64,000 nt of DNA from Catellatospora sp. TT07R-123 (GTDB taxonomy: Bacteria; Actinomycetota; Actinomycetes; Mycobacteriales; Micromonosporaceae): NCBI RefSeq assembly GCF_018327705.1, contig NZ_BNEM01000002.1, forward strand, positions 3,596,001-3,660,000. Reading direction: 5' to 3'. Shown here piece by piece: positions 56,869-64,000 of the stretch; the first letter of the stretch is position 1; each line of letters starts with the position of its first letter. The notes beneath the pieces are model-generated. The model saw nothing but the letters and a program-made list of their open reading frames with translations. It was not told where the DNA came from and did no database searches. The position numbers were made by a program, and so were the translations under genes.

Positions 56869-57825
56869 TCAGCGACGCTTGCGGATCTCCTCGGACGCCT
56901 GCGGCACGACCTGGTTCAGGTCGCCCACGACGCCGAAGTCGGCCAGCTCGAAGATCGGCGCCTCGGTGTCCTTGTTGACCGCGACGATGGTCTTCGAGGT
57001 CTGCATGCCGGCGCGGTGCTGGATCGCACCGGAGATGCCGACCGCGACGTAGAGCTGCGGCGACACCGTCTTGCCGGTCTGCCCGACCTGGAACGCGTGC
57101 GGGTAGAAGCCGGAGTCGGTGGCGGCGCGCGAGGCGCCGACGGCCGCGCCGAGCAGGTCGGCCAGCTCCTCAATGATCTTGAAGTTCTCCGCCGAGGCGA
57201 CGCCGCGCCCGCCGGAGACCACGATCGACGCCTCGGTCAGCTCCGGGCGGGCGCCCTTGGCCTCGGTGACACGCTCGACCACGGTGGCCAGCTTGTCCGA
57301 GTCGGACAGGGCGACCTCGACCGCCTCGACGGCGGGGGTCGCGGCCGCCGGGGTCGGCGTCAGCGAGTTCGGGCGTACGGTGACCAGCGGCAGGCCGCGC
57401 GTCACCTTGGACTTCACGATGGTCGACCCGGCGAAGACCACCTGCGTCGCGGTGCCGTCGGCGGCGAGCTCGACCACGTCGGTGAGCAGGCCGTTGTCGA
57501 GCTTGACCGCGAGCCGGGCGGCGATCTCCTTGCCCTCCTGGGTGGAGCCGATCAGCACGGCGGCCGGGGAGACCCGCTGCACGAGCTGCGCCAGCGCGGT
57601 CGCCTTCGGGGCGACCAGGTGCCCGTCGATCTCCGCGCTCTCGGCGGCGTAGATCTTCGTCGCGCCGTACTCGCCGAGCCTGTCGGCCAGCGCGGCGGCC
57701 GTGCCGGGGGCGCCCAGCACCACCGCGGCGGGCTCGCCCAGCGAGCGCGCCAGGGTCAGCATCTCCAGCGTGACCTTCTTGACCGCCCCAGCGGCGGACT
57801 CGACGACTACCAGAACCTCAGCCAT
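56869..57825 (-). CDS. etfA: Electron transfer flavoprotein alpha subunit
   Basis: 318 residues. The FAD-binding C-terminal domain has [12 protein letters not shown] near 205, [22 protein letters not shown] and [25 protein letters not shown]. EtfA/EtfB shuttles electrons from acyl-CoA dehydrogenases to the respiratory chain. ATG 57825 has AGAGG about 10 nt upstream. Its start is 15 nt after the etfB stop. Confidence 0.96.
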   Translation of the reverse strand: MAEVLVVVESAAGAVKKVTLEMLTLARSLGEPAAVVLGAPGTAAALADRLGEYGATKIYAAESAEIDGHLVAPKATALAQLVQRVSPAAVLIGSTQEGKEIAARLAVKLDNGLLTDVVELAADGTATQVVFAGSTIVKSKVTRGLPLVTVRPNSLTPTPAAATPAVEAVEVALSDSDKLATVVERVTEAKGARPELTEASIVVSGGRGVASAENFKIIEELADLLGAAVGASRAATDSGFYPHAFQVGQTGKTVSPQLYVAVGISGAIQHRAGMQTSKTIVAVNKDTEAPIFELADFGVVGDLNQVVPQASEEIRKRR

Positions 57826-57839
57826 GTCGGGCACGCCTC

Positions 57840-58619
57840 TCAGACGAACTTCTCGGACGACAGGAAGTCGACCAGCGCCACGCCGCCGTCACCGCTGTCG
57901 GTGACCTTGACACCCGCGCTGCGGGCCGGGCGCTTGCTGTGCGACAGCACGGTGGTGGCCGAACCGGCCCAGCCCACCTGCTCGGCGGTGACGCCGAGGT
58001 CGGCCAGCGACTTGGTGTCGACCGGCTTCTTCTTGGCCGCCATGATCCCCTTGAACGAGGGGTAGCGCGGCTCGTTGATGGTGTCCCACACGCTGACCAC
58101 GGCGGGCGTGGCGGCGGTGACCACCTCGTAGCCCTCCTCGGTCTGGCGCTCGACGGTCAGCCGCGAGCCGTCGACGGTGAGCTTGCGCGCGCCGGTCAGG
58201 GCGGCGAAGCCGAGCCGCTCGGCGATCATGTGCGCCATGACCTGGCCGCGGGCGTCGGTCGCCTCCGCGCCGCAGATCACCAGGTCGGGCGAGAGGGTGC
58301 TGATCGCGGCGGCCAGCACGCGGCTGGTGCCCAGCGTGTCGGAGCCCGCCAGGGCGTCGTCGAGCACGTGCACCGCACCGTCGGGGCCCATGGACAGCGC
58401 CTTGCGGATGGACTCGGCGGCCCGCTCCGGACCCATGGTCAGCACGGTCACCTCGCCGCCGTGCGCCTCCTGGAGCCGCAGCGCCTCCTCGATGGCGTAC
58501 TCGTCCATCTCGTTGATGACGTTGTTGGCCGAGGCACGGTCGACGGTGTTGTCGTCCGCGCGCAGGTTGCGCTCGGCGCCGGAGTCCGGCACCTGCTTGA
58601 CAAGTACGACGATCTTCAT
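57840..58619 (-). CDS. etfB: Electron transfer flavoprotein beta subunit
   Basis: 259 residues. It binds AMP and pairs with EtfA. It shows KIVVLVKQVPDSGAERNL at the start, NEMDEYAIEEALRLQEAHGGEVTVLTMGP near 35-65, and ATDARGQVMAHMIAERLGF. A strong AGGAGGG precedes the ATG at 58619. It is the first gene of the etfB-etfA unit (M. tuberculosis fixA/fixB order). Confidence 0.96.
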   Translation of the reverse strand: MKIVVLVKQVPDSGAERNLRADDNTVDRASANNVINEMDEYAIEEALRLQEAHGGEVTVLTMGPERAAESIRKALSMGPDGAVHVLDDALAGSDTLGTSRVLAAAISTLSPDLVICGAEATDARGQVMAHMIAERLGFAALTGARKLTVDGSRLTVERQTEEGYEVVTAATPAVVSVWDTINEPRYPSFKGIMAAKKKPVDTKSLADLGVTAEQVGWAGSATTVLSHSKRPARSAGVKVTDSGDGGVALVDFLSSEKFV

Positions 58620-58858
58620 CGCGCTCTGACGACCCTCCTGAGTTGAACGGACGTTCATGCCCTCGCCGCAGCCTTTCCCGTCCGAGGCCGACGGTCAAGT
58701 TCGACCGGCTGTGACTTTTTGCGGGCCAGGCAAGGTTACCAGTGAGTAAGTTAGTGATTTCCACTCCGTGGACCCAGCAAACGCTCACCTATAGTGACCG
58801 ACTTCACCCTGTCATACCGACAATCCCGTACAGTCGGGGTGAGCAGGAGGTGTCAGAC

Positions 58859-59050
58859 ATGGCATCACAAACCACACCTCTGCCGGGCACCGCACCCGCA
58901 GACGCGTGCGACGCGACCCCGGCCGAACTCGTGGCGCACCACCGCCGCCCCGCTCCCGACGACCACCTCTGCACCTGCGGCCACCTGCGCGACGACTGCG
59001 TCCGCGACACCATCCGCACCCTCTGGAACCTGCCGACGGCCACCCGCTGA
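58859..59050 (+). CDS. Small cysteine-containing protein, 63 residues
   Basis: I do not recognise a family. The cysteine pattern LCTCGHLRDDC (Cys38, Cys40, Cys47) plus Cys17 and His26-His27 could bind a metal or form disulfides. GCAGGAGG about 8 nt before the ATG and TATAGT (58790-58795) upstream support expression. It ends at a long hairpin of the 53186 family and is divergent from etfB. Confidence 0.6.
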   Translation: MASQTTPLPGTAPADACDATPAELVAHHRRPAPDDHLCTCGHLRDDCVRDTIRTLWNLPTATR

Positions 59051-59073
59051 TCACGCGGTAGCGAGTTGATCAT

Positions 59074-59133
59074 GCACTTGCGGGGAAAGTGCTGGAATCC
59101 CAATCAAGATTCCTGCACTTTCCCCGAAACTGC
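59074..59133. repeat. Long hairpin, GTGCAGTTTCGGGGAAA family, copy 2
   Basis: Arms 59074-59099 and 59108-59133 match at 22 of 26 positions with an 8 nt loop. The right arm contains TTCCTGCACTTTCCCCGAAA, identical to copy 1. It lies between the convergent 63-residue gene and a GNAT gene. Confidence 0.8.
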
Positions 59134-59137
59134 AGCC

Positions 59138-59944
59138 TCACTCGGCGGGTGACCACACGTAGGGGGTCGTCGTGGTTATGGAGGCCAGGCCCAGGCGGTT
59201 CAGGATCGGGCGGCTGTCCGGCGACGCGTCGACCTGGAGGTACGTGTACCCGCGCTCGACCGCCCGGATCGCCCGGTACGCCACCAGCGCCTTGTAGATG
59301 CCGCGCCCGCGCCACTGCGCCAGCGTCGACCCGCCCCACAGCCCGGCGAACTCGGTGCCCGGCACGTACCGGACCCAGCCCGCGCTGACGACCGTGCCGT
59401 CCGCCTCGGCGACCACGACGGTCACCGAGTCCGGATCGGCGGCGATCTCCTTCTCCAGGCCCTCGGCCAGCCACTGGCGGTCCTCGCCCCAGACCGCCTC
59501 CTCCATCGCCGCGATCCGGTCGAGGTCGGCGCGCGAGCTGACCTCGCGCAGGGTGACACCTTCGGGCAGCACCGGGGGCCGGGCCAGCGGCGCGGCCGGG
59601 CCGATCACCACGGTCTCCAGCTCCTCGGGCTCGAACCCGGCCGCGATGAGCCGGTCAGGCAGGTCGGCGGGCAGGTCGTGGCCGTACAGCTTCCACTCGA
59701 ACCGCTCGCCGCGAGCGGCGAAGAAGTCACGCTGCCGGGCGATGAGCGCGTCGAGCTCCGCGCTGTCGAGCCCGGAGAGGTCGCGGTAGGGGACGACGAA
59801 GCCGCCGTGGTCGAAGCCGACCATGCGGAGCAGGGGCCCGTCGTGCTCGGCGGTGACACCGGCGGGCAGGACAGGGGGCACGTGGGCGCGCAGCTGCGCG
59901 TCGTACGCCACAAGCATGGCGTCGGGGTCAAGATGTTCAGTCAT
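59138..59944 (-). CDS. GNAT acetyltransferase
   Basis: 268 residues. The GNAT domain is in the C-terminal half: TVVVAEADGTVVSAGWVRY near 175, then GLWGGSTLAQWRGRGIYKALVAYR with the acetyl-CoA loop near 210-222. The N-terminal ~130 residues are a separate fold of unknown role. ATG at 59944 is 19 nt from the DUF202 gene's GTG on the other strand; the AT-rich TGATACTAGA between them may serve both. Substrate unknown. Confidence 0.82.
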   Translation of the reverse strand: MTEHLDPDAMLVAYDAQLRAHVPPVLPAGVTAEHDGPLLRMVGFDHGGFVVPYRDLSGLDSAELDALIARQRDFFAARGERFEWKLYGHDLPADLPDRLIAAGFEPEELETVVIGPAAPLARPPVLPEGVTLREVSSRADLDRIAAMEEAVWGEDRQWLAEGLEKEIAADPDSVTVVVAEADGTVVSAGWVRYVPGTEFAGLWGGSTLAQWRGRGIYKALVAYRAIRAVERGYTYLQVDASPDSRPILNRLGLASITTTTPYVWSPAE

Positions 59945-59963
59945 CGCCCGTGATACTAGAAAA

Positions 59964-60359
59964 GTGCTGGCTAGGGTGCGCAACTGGTTTGATCCCCGCG
60001 AGGTGCGCGACGTGGGGACGACTCCCGACTACCGCTTCTCCCTCGCCAACGAGCGGACCTTCCTGGCCTGGATACGCACCGGCCTGGCCCTGATCGGCGG
60101 CGGCCTGGCGGTGGCCCAGTTCCTGCCGCCGCTGGCCGTCCCACACATGACCAAGGTGCTCGGCGTCGCCATGATCGTCATCGGCGCGGGCTGCGCGCTG
60201 CGCGCCATCGACCACTGGATCCGCTGCGAGGTCGCGATGCGCACCGGCCGCCCGCTGCCGCCGTCGCGCTTCCCCGCGATCCTCGCCGTCCTGGTCGCCC
60301 TCGGCTCGCTCGCGCTGCTGGCCGAGGTCCTGATCGACGTCGTCTTCAAACGCGGATGA
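59964..60359 (+). CDS. YidH/DUF202 membrane protein
   Basis: 131 residues with three membrane segments. It contains FSLANERTFLAWIRTGLALIGGGLAV near residue 24, the hallmark of the YidH/DUF202 family, whose function is unknown. GTG 59964 was chosen because the family's N-terminal charged stretch starts there; GATACT lies 6 nt upstream. It overlaps the next DUF202 gene by 4 bp (ATGA). Confidence 0.88.
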   Translation: MLARVRNWFDPREVRDVGTTPDYRFSLANERTFLAWIRTGLALIGGGLAVAQFLPPLAVPHMTKVLGVAMIVIGAGCALRAIDHWIRCEVAMRTGRPLPPSRFPAILAVLVALGSLALLAEVLIDVVFKRG

Positions 60360-60658
60360 GCGCCGACCCGGGCGCCCAGGCCGAACGCACCCGCCTGGCC
60401 TGGCGCCGCACCGCGCTCGCGGCGACCGTCTGCGCCCTGCTGCTGGCACGGCTCAGCGCCACCCGGGGCCTGGACGTCGCCGGCACCGTCGGACTGTCCC
60501 TGACCGCGCTGGTCTGGCTGGGGCTGCTGTGGACGGCGCAGCACCGCATCCGGGCGATGGCCGTGTCCGATCCGGCCGTGGTCGGCCGGACGCTGACCGC
60601 CGTCGCGCTGTCGTGTGTCGGATTGGGTCTGCTCGGGGTACTGCTCATCCTCGCCTGA
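60356..60658 (+). CDS. DUF202 membrane protein, short
   Basis: 100 residues with three membrane segments. AERTRLAWRRTALAATVCALLLAR near residue 8 is the DUF202 motif in shorter form. The ATG overlaps the stop of the YidH-like gene, so the two are translated together and may form one membrane complex (inference). Confidence 0.85.
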   Translation: MSADPGAQAERTRLAWRRTALAATVCALLLARLSATRGLDVAGTVGLSLTALVWLGLLWTAQHRIRAMAVSDPAVVGRTLTAVALSCVGLGLLGVLLILA

Positions 60659-60663
60659 GGCTC

Positions 60664-60669
60664 TAATCT
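60664..60669 (+). promoter_or_regulatory. -10-like hexamer, leaderless start
   Basis: TAATCT ends 7 nt before GTG 60677; no ribosome site between. Confidence 0.45.
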
Positions 60670-60676
60670 CTACGCC

Positions 60677-61075
60677 GTGACGCGTATTTGGCTCTTCCTC
60701 TTCCTCGCCGAGATCGCGCTGACGGTGGCGGCCCTCATCAGCTGCCTGTCCGCGGAGGAGGGCCAGATCCGGGCCCTGTCGCGCGGCATCTGGGTCATCA
60801 TCATCCTGCTGTTCTCGCCGGTCGGCGCGATCGCCTGGTTCGTCGCCGGGCGCGAGCAGCAGCCGCGGCCGGGCACATGGCGGCCGGGTGCGGGCTTCCC
60901 GGAGGCCGAGCGGCCCCGCCAGGTGGCGCCCGACGACGACCCGGAGTTCCTGCGCCGGCTCGCCCGCGAGCAGAAGAAGACCGCCGACGACGACCGCGAG
61001 CTGCTCAGCAAGTGGGAGATGGACCTGCGCCGCCGCGAAGAGGAACTCCGCCGCCGCGAAGACCCCGAAGCTTGA
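60677..61075 (+). CDS. PLDc_N-type membrane protein with charged tail
   Basis: 132 residues. Two membrane segments (about 4-24 and 37-58) with IWVIIILLFSPVGAIAWFVAGR, the PLD nuclease N-terminal (PLDc_N) motif, and then a highly charged tail of Glu/Arg with coiled-coil character (about 95-132). Such proteins are membrane-associated with unknown role. GTG start with TAATCT 7 nt upstream. It ends in a 28 bp perfect hairpin. Confidence 0.8.
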   Translation: MTRIWLFLFLAEIALTVAALISCLSAEEGQIRALSRGIWVIIILLFSPVGAIAWFVAGREQQPRPGTWRPGAGFPEAERPRQVAPDDDPEFLRRLAREQKKTADDDRELLSKWEMDLRRREEELRRREDPEA

Positions 61076-61084
61076 TAGATCAGC

Positions 61085-61145
61085 CAACTTGCCGGGCAAT
61101 CGGGCGTATCAAACACCTTGATACGCCCGATTGCCCGGCAAGTTG
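61085..61145. terminator. 28 bp perfect hairpin at convergent junction
   Basis: Arms 61085-61112 and 61118-61145 are perfectly complementary over 28 bp with a 5 nt loop (ACACC). It is the longest perfect stem in the window. It lies between the PLDc_N gene and the FAD oxidase gene, which converge. No T-run on either side, so termination might rely on Rho or on RNA processing. Confidence 0.85.
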
Positions 61146-61160
61146 CGGCTGGGAACGGAT

Positions 61161-62519
61161 TCAGGCGCCCAGGACGCGGTCGAGGTAGTCGTTGGCGAAG
61201 ACCCGCTGCGGGTCGAGCTTGTCGCGCACGGCCAGGAAGTCGCCGAAGCGGGGGTACGACGCCGACAGGCTCTCCGCATTCTGCGTGTGCATCTTGCCCC
61301 AGTGCGGTCGGCCCCCGTGCGCCCGGAAGATCTGCTCGGCGTACGTGAAGTACAGGCCGGGCTCCTCCTTGAAGTAGCGGTGGACCGCGACGTACCCGGT
61401 GTCGCGGCCGTGCGCGGTGGACAGCCACAGCCCGTCCGGGGCGGCGGCGCGCACCTCCACCGGGAACGAGATCTTCCAGTTGTTCTGGTTGATCAGGCGG
61501 TCCAGGGCCCGCAGCACGTCGGGGACCTCCTCGCGGGGCAGCGCGTACTCCATCTCCCGGAAGCGCACCTCCCGCTTGGTGGTGAAGACCGAGGTGGAGA
61601 CGTCGGTGAACTCGCGGTTGTTGGTGAGCTTCTGCGCCAGCCGGTTGATCGGCGGGATCACTGCGGGCACGGCCCGGCCCAGGCCGCAGACCGCCGAGAA
61701 CAGCTTGTTCGACATGAAGTCGTCGTCGACCCAGCGCTTGAACGAGCCCAGCGGCGCGCTGGGGGCGTCCATCGGCAGCCGCGTGTTGGTCTTGGTGAGC
61801 GCCGTGGCGGTGTGCGGGAACCAGTAGAACTCGAAGTGGTCCGGGCCGGTGGCCCGCTCCTCCCACGCGTTCAGCACCGCCGCCAGCGGCTCCGGCTTCT
61901 CCACCGCGTTCAGCTTGAACGCGGGCACGCACTGGACGGTCACGTCGACCAGCACGCCGAGCGCGCCCAGGCCCAGCCGGGCGGCGTCGAGCAGGTCGGT
62001 GTTGTTCTCCTCGTCGATCACCAGCAGGCTGCCGTCGGCGGTGGCCAGGGTGACGCCGGTGATCTGGGTGGCCAGGCCGCCGAAGGCCGCGCCGGTGCCG
62101 TGGGTGCCGGTCGAGGTGGCGCCCGCGATGGTCTGCGCGTCGATGTCGCCCATGTTCTGCAGCGCCAGGCCGTACGGGGCGAGCAGCTCGGGCAGGCGGT
62201 AGAGGTGGGTGCCCGCGGCCAGGGTGACCCGCCCGCGGTCGGTGTCGACCCGGACGACGCCCTGGAGGTTGCGCAGGTCGAGCTGCACGCCCGGCGCGAT
62301 CGCGATACCCGTGAAGCTGTGCCCGGCACCGATCGGCTTGACCCGCAGCCCCTCGGCGCGCGCGGCGGCGATCGCCTGCACGACCTCGTCGGGGCTGCCC
62401 GGATACGCCACCCGCGCCGGGGTGACGCTCTCGATCCGGCTCCAGTTCTGCCAAACCTTGCTCACAGTGCCGCCTGGGTTCGCACCTGCGGGGCTCGCAA
62501 GCTCACTCCTCGTGCTCAC
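61161..62519 (-). CDS. FAD-linked oxidase, D-arabinono-1,4-lactone oxidase-like
   Basis: 452 residues. VAO/PCMH-type FAD domain in the N-terminal half: GSPDEVVQAIAAARAEGLRVKPIGAGHSFTGIA near 50-85, and IAGATSTGTHGTG near 135. The C-terminal domain resembles sugar-1,4-lactone oxidases (PHWGKMHT near 420). It would oxidise a lactone or sugar; substrate unknown. The GTG at 62519 overlaps the stop of the upstream aldolase-like gene (GTGA), so the enzymes are coupled. Confidence 0.85.
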   Translation of the reverse strand: MSTRSELASPAGANPGGTVSKVWQNWSRIESVTPARVAYPGSPDEVVQAIAAARAEGLRVKPIGAGHSFTGIAIAPGVQLDLRNLQGVVRVDTDRGRVTLAAGTHLYRLPELLAPYGLALQNMGDIDAQTIAGATSTGTHGTGAAFGGLATQITGVTLATADGSLLVIDEENNTDLLDAARLGLGALGVLVDVTVQCVPAFKLNAVEKPEPLAAVLNAWEERATGPDHFEFYWFPHTATALTKTNTRLPMDAPSAPLGSFKRWVDDDFMSNKLFSAVCGLGRAVPAVIPPINRLAQKLTNNREFTDVSTSVFTTKREVRFREMEYALPREEVPDVLRALDRLINQNNWKISFPVEVRAAAPDGLWLSTAHGRDTGYVAVHRYFKEEPGLYFTYAEQIFRAHGGRPHWGKMHTQNAESLSASYPRFGDFLAVRDKLDPQRVFANDYLDRVLGA

Positions 62520-63757
62520 AGAAACGCCTTTCCTTCCCCACGGTACGTGGCCACCGATCCGGCGACCCGCTCCCCGTCCACCACGTACAGCTCGTTGACG
62601 TGCTCGCTCAGCTCGCCCGCCTTGGTGTGGCGCAACCACACCCGGTCCCCCAGGCCGAGTCGCCGGGCAGGTTCGCCGACGACCGGGGTCTGCACCTCGC
62701 CCGCCATCTCGCGGGCGACCATGCGCAGCCCGGCGGGCCACACCGGTTGCGGCAGCCGGTCCGGTGCGGGCGGCCCGGAGGCGATCCAGCCGCCGCCGAG
62801 CAGTGTCACACGATCGGGCGCCGGGCGCCGTACGACCGGGAGCGCGAACGCGGCCGCGGGCGCGGGCGAGAAGTGGGCGTAGTTGTCGAACAGGTGCGGG
62901 CCGAACAGGCCGGACCCGGCCGCGACCTCGGTGACCGAGCTGTCGGCGCCGCTGGACTCCAGGCTGCCGGTGCCGCCGCCGTTGACGAACTCCAGCTCGG
63001 CCAGCTCCGACACGGCGGCCACGGCCGCGGCGCGGCGGCGGTGCAGCTCGGCCGTTGACGAGCGCTGGATCGCGCGGACCATCAGGCCGCGCAGGGGCTG
63101 GCCGACGGGCTTGTTGCCCAGGCCCGCGATCTGCGCTTCGTACCCCATCATGCCGACGAGCCGGAAGCCGGGCCGCTTGACGACCTCTTCGGCGAGCGCC
63201 CGCGCGTCGGGGGCGTGGTGCACCGGTGAGCGCCAGACGCCGATGTGCCCGAGCAGCGGGTTCTTCCAGGAGGCGTCGAGTTCGAGGCAGACCCGGATCG
63301 GGGCGGCGCGGCGGTCCGCCGGGACCACCGCGTCGATCAGGTCCAGGTGCGCCACCGAGTCGACCATGACGGTGACCCGGCCGGCCAGCCGCTCGTCGGC
63401 GGCCAGCGCGGCGTACGCGGCCCGGTCGGCGCTGGGGTAGCCGACCACCACGTCGTCGATCGTCTCGGCCAGCCACAGGCCCTCGGCCAGCGTGTACGCC
63501 AGCACGCCGTGGTAGCCGGGCAGCGCCAGCACCGCGTCGAGCACGGCGCGCACCCGCACCGACTTGGAGGCGACCCGGATCGGCACCCCGGCGGCGCGGC
63601 GGAGCATGTCGTGGGCGTTGTGCGACAGCGCGGCCAGGTTCAGCGCGCCGAAGACCGGATCGAGGTGCGCGGTGGCCGCGTCCATCCCCGCCCAGTACGC
63701 GTCCCGGTCCTGCCAGGGCTGCCGGTCCGTGGGCGGGTGCAGGGTCAACGCGGTCAA
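62516..63757 (-). CDS. D-threonine aldolase-like / amino acid deaminase PLP enzyme
   Basis: 413 residues, fold-type III PLP enzyme of the DSD1/D-threonine aldolase family. The PLP lysine is Lys65 in IRVASKSVRVRAV; VCLELDASWKNPLLGHIGVWRSP near 155 and the C-terminal DRVWLRHTKAGELSEHVNELYVVDGERV hold the metal-binding His/Cys-type site. These enzymes split or deaminate D-3-hydroxy amino acids; the exact substrate is unknown. TTG 63757 overlaps the MFS stop (TTGA) and follows GAGGAG. It is the middle gene of an operon. Confidence 0.82.
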   Translation of the reverse strand: MTALTLHPPTDRQPWQDRDAYWAGMDAATAHLDPVFGALNLAALSHNAHDMLRRAAGVPIRVASKSVRVRAVLDAVLALPGYHGVLAYTLAEGLWLAETIDDVVVGYPSADRAAYAALAADERLAGRVTVMVDSVAHLDLIDAVVPADRRAAPIRVCLELDASWKNPLLGHIGVWRSPVHHAPDARALAEEVVKRPGFRLVGMMGYEAQIAGLGNKPVGQPLRGLMVRAIQRSSTAELHRRRAAAVAAVSELAELEFVNGGGTGSLESSGADSSVTEVAAGSGLFGPHLFDNYAHFSPAPAAAFALPVVRRPAPDRVTLLGGGWIASGPPAPDRLPQPVWPAGLRMVAREMAGEVQTPVVGEPARRLGLGDRVWLRHTKAGELSEHVNELYVVDGERVAGSVATYRGEGKAFL

Positions 63758-64000
63758 CGCACACTCCTCACCGGCAGCACGGCGAGCGCGCCGAGCACCG
63801 AGATGACACCGGACGCGAGGTACAGCACCCCGAATCCACCGAGATAGGCAACGACCACCGCGCCGAGCAGCGGCGCGACCGCCTGCGGGACGGCGGTGGC
63901 GATGTTCATGATGCCGAGGTCCTTGCCGCGCGCGGCGGGGTCGGGCAGCACCTGCGTGGCCAGTGCCTGATCCACCGACAGGAAGCAGCCGTAGCCCAGG
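63754..64000 (-). CDS. MFS transporter, C-terminal part (cut by window edge)
   Basis: About 81 residues at the C-terminus of a major facilitator transporter: the GYGCFLSVDQALATQVLP and ARGKDLGIMNIATAVPQAVAPLLGA stretch is a typical MFS loop/TM pair, followed by one or two more membrane segments. The rest lies beyond the window. It overlaps the aldolase-like gene by 4 bp, so transporter, PLP enzyme and FAD oxidase probably form one operon. Substrate unknown. Confidence 0.8.
   Translation of the reverse strand, partial: LGYGCFLSVDQALATQVLPDPAARGKDLGIMNIATAVPQAVAPLLGAVVVAYLGGFGVLYLASGVISVLGALAVLPVRSVR

Overview
The window is a chromosomal segment from a very GC-rich actinobacterium. The family is an inference, not a phylogenetic result: gene content and order resemble Micromonosporaceae. 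Supporting signs are high-GC third codon positions, many GTG starts, 1-4 bp start/stop overlaps, and gene order shared with Mycobacterium tuberculosis. The stretch leuB-serA-ilvC-ilvN-ilvB...gatB/gatA/gatC...ligA-MetE-like-mnmA-cysteine desulfurase-etfA-etfB parallels the Rv2995c-Rv3029c region. RNase H/phosphatase, zinc ribbon and Nif3-like genes parallel Rv2228c-Rv2230c. I saw no rRNA, tRNA, CRISPR array, transposase or prophage.

Layout. 1-5 kb: cut-off glutamine synthetase-like gene, a membrane protein, an HD-domain protein, and a metal unit (CmtR-like sensor plus CDF exporter) followed by a phosphatase. 5-7.6 kb: lysine/alanine-repeat histone H1-like protein and an RNB ribonuclease. 7.7-13.5 kb: RNase H/phosphatase-zinc ribbon-Nif3 operon, then an XRE-TPR regulator with a flavoprotein, facing a PrimPol-like gene and a 56-residue protein. 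13.6-27.8 kb: branched-chain amino acid and serine block (ilvE, leuB, serA, ilvC, ilvN, ilvB, ilvD) with an attenuator and leader peptide before ilvB, plus a GGDEF-EAL protein. 27.9-39.6 kb: redoxin, glyA, LacI regulator, a MoaD-thioesterase fusion with a BNR-repeat protein, an ECF sigma factor with a membrane partner, a PQQ-type lipoprotein dehydrogenase and a metallophosphoesterase. 39.6-44 kb: gatB and gatA-gatC separated by a convergent aquaporin-like gene. 44-51.6 kb: a second GGDEF-EAL protein, GNAT, unknown protein, ligA and an ADP-ribosylglycohydrolase. 51.6-64 kb: SDR/HxlR pair, MetE-like protein, mnmA, cysteine desulfurase, etfA/etfB, small cysteine protein, GNAT, DUF202 pair, FAD oxidase, D-threonine aldolase-like enzyme, and a cut-off MFS transporter.

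Together this is mainly core metabolism. IlvB/N, IlvC, IlvD and IlvE make valine/isoleucine, with LeuB for leucine. SerA and GlyA feed serine, glycine and one-carbon units. GatCAB makes Gln-tRNA and/or Asn-tRNA. Cysteine desulfurase and MnmA together perform tRNA 2-thiolation.

The most notable non-coding signals are: (i) three copies of a ~60 bp dispersed inverted repeat, two flanking the redoxin gene head to head; (ii) long, often perfect hairpins at most convergent gene junctions, some belonging to sequence families; (iii) a recurrent -10-like hexamer 6-8 nt before start codons, suggesting many leaderless mRNAs; (iv) the ilvB leader/attenuator. I found no clear previously undescribed multi-gene defence or biosynthetic system. 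The best candidates for new biology are the MoaD-thioesterase fusion, the XRE/flavoprotein/PrimPol island, and the aquaporin-like protein with both NPA motifs altered. Start codons were chosen by eye. All domain calls are from motif recognition, without database searches.
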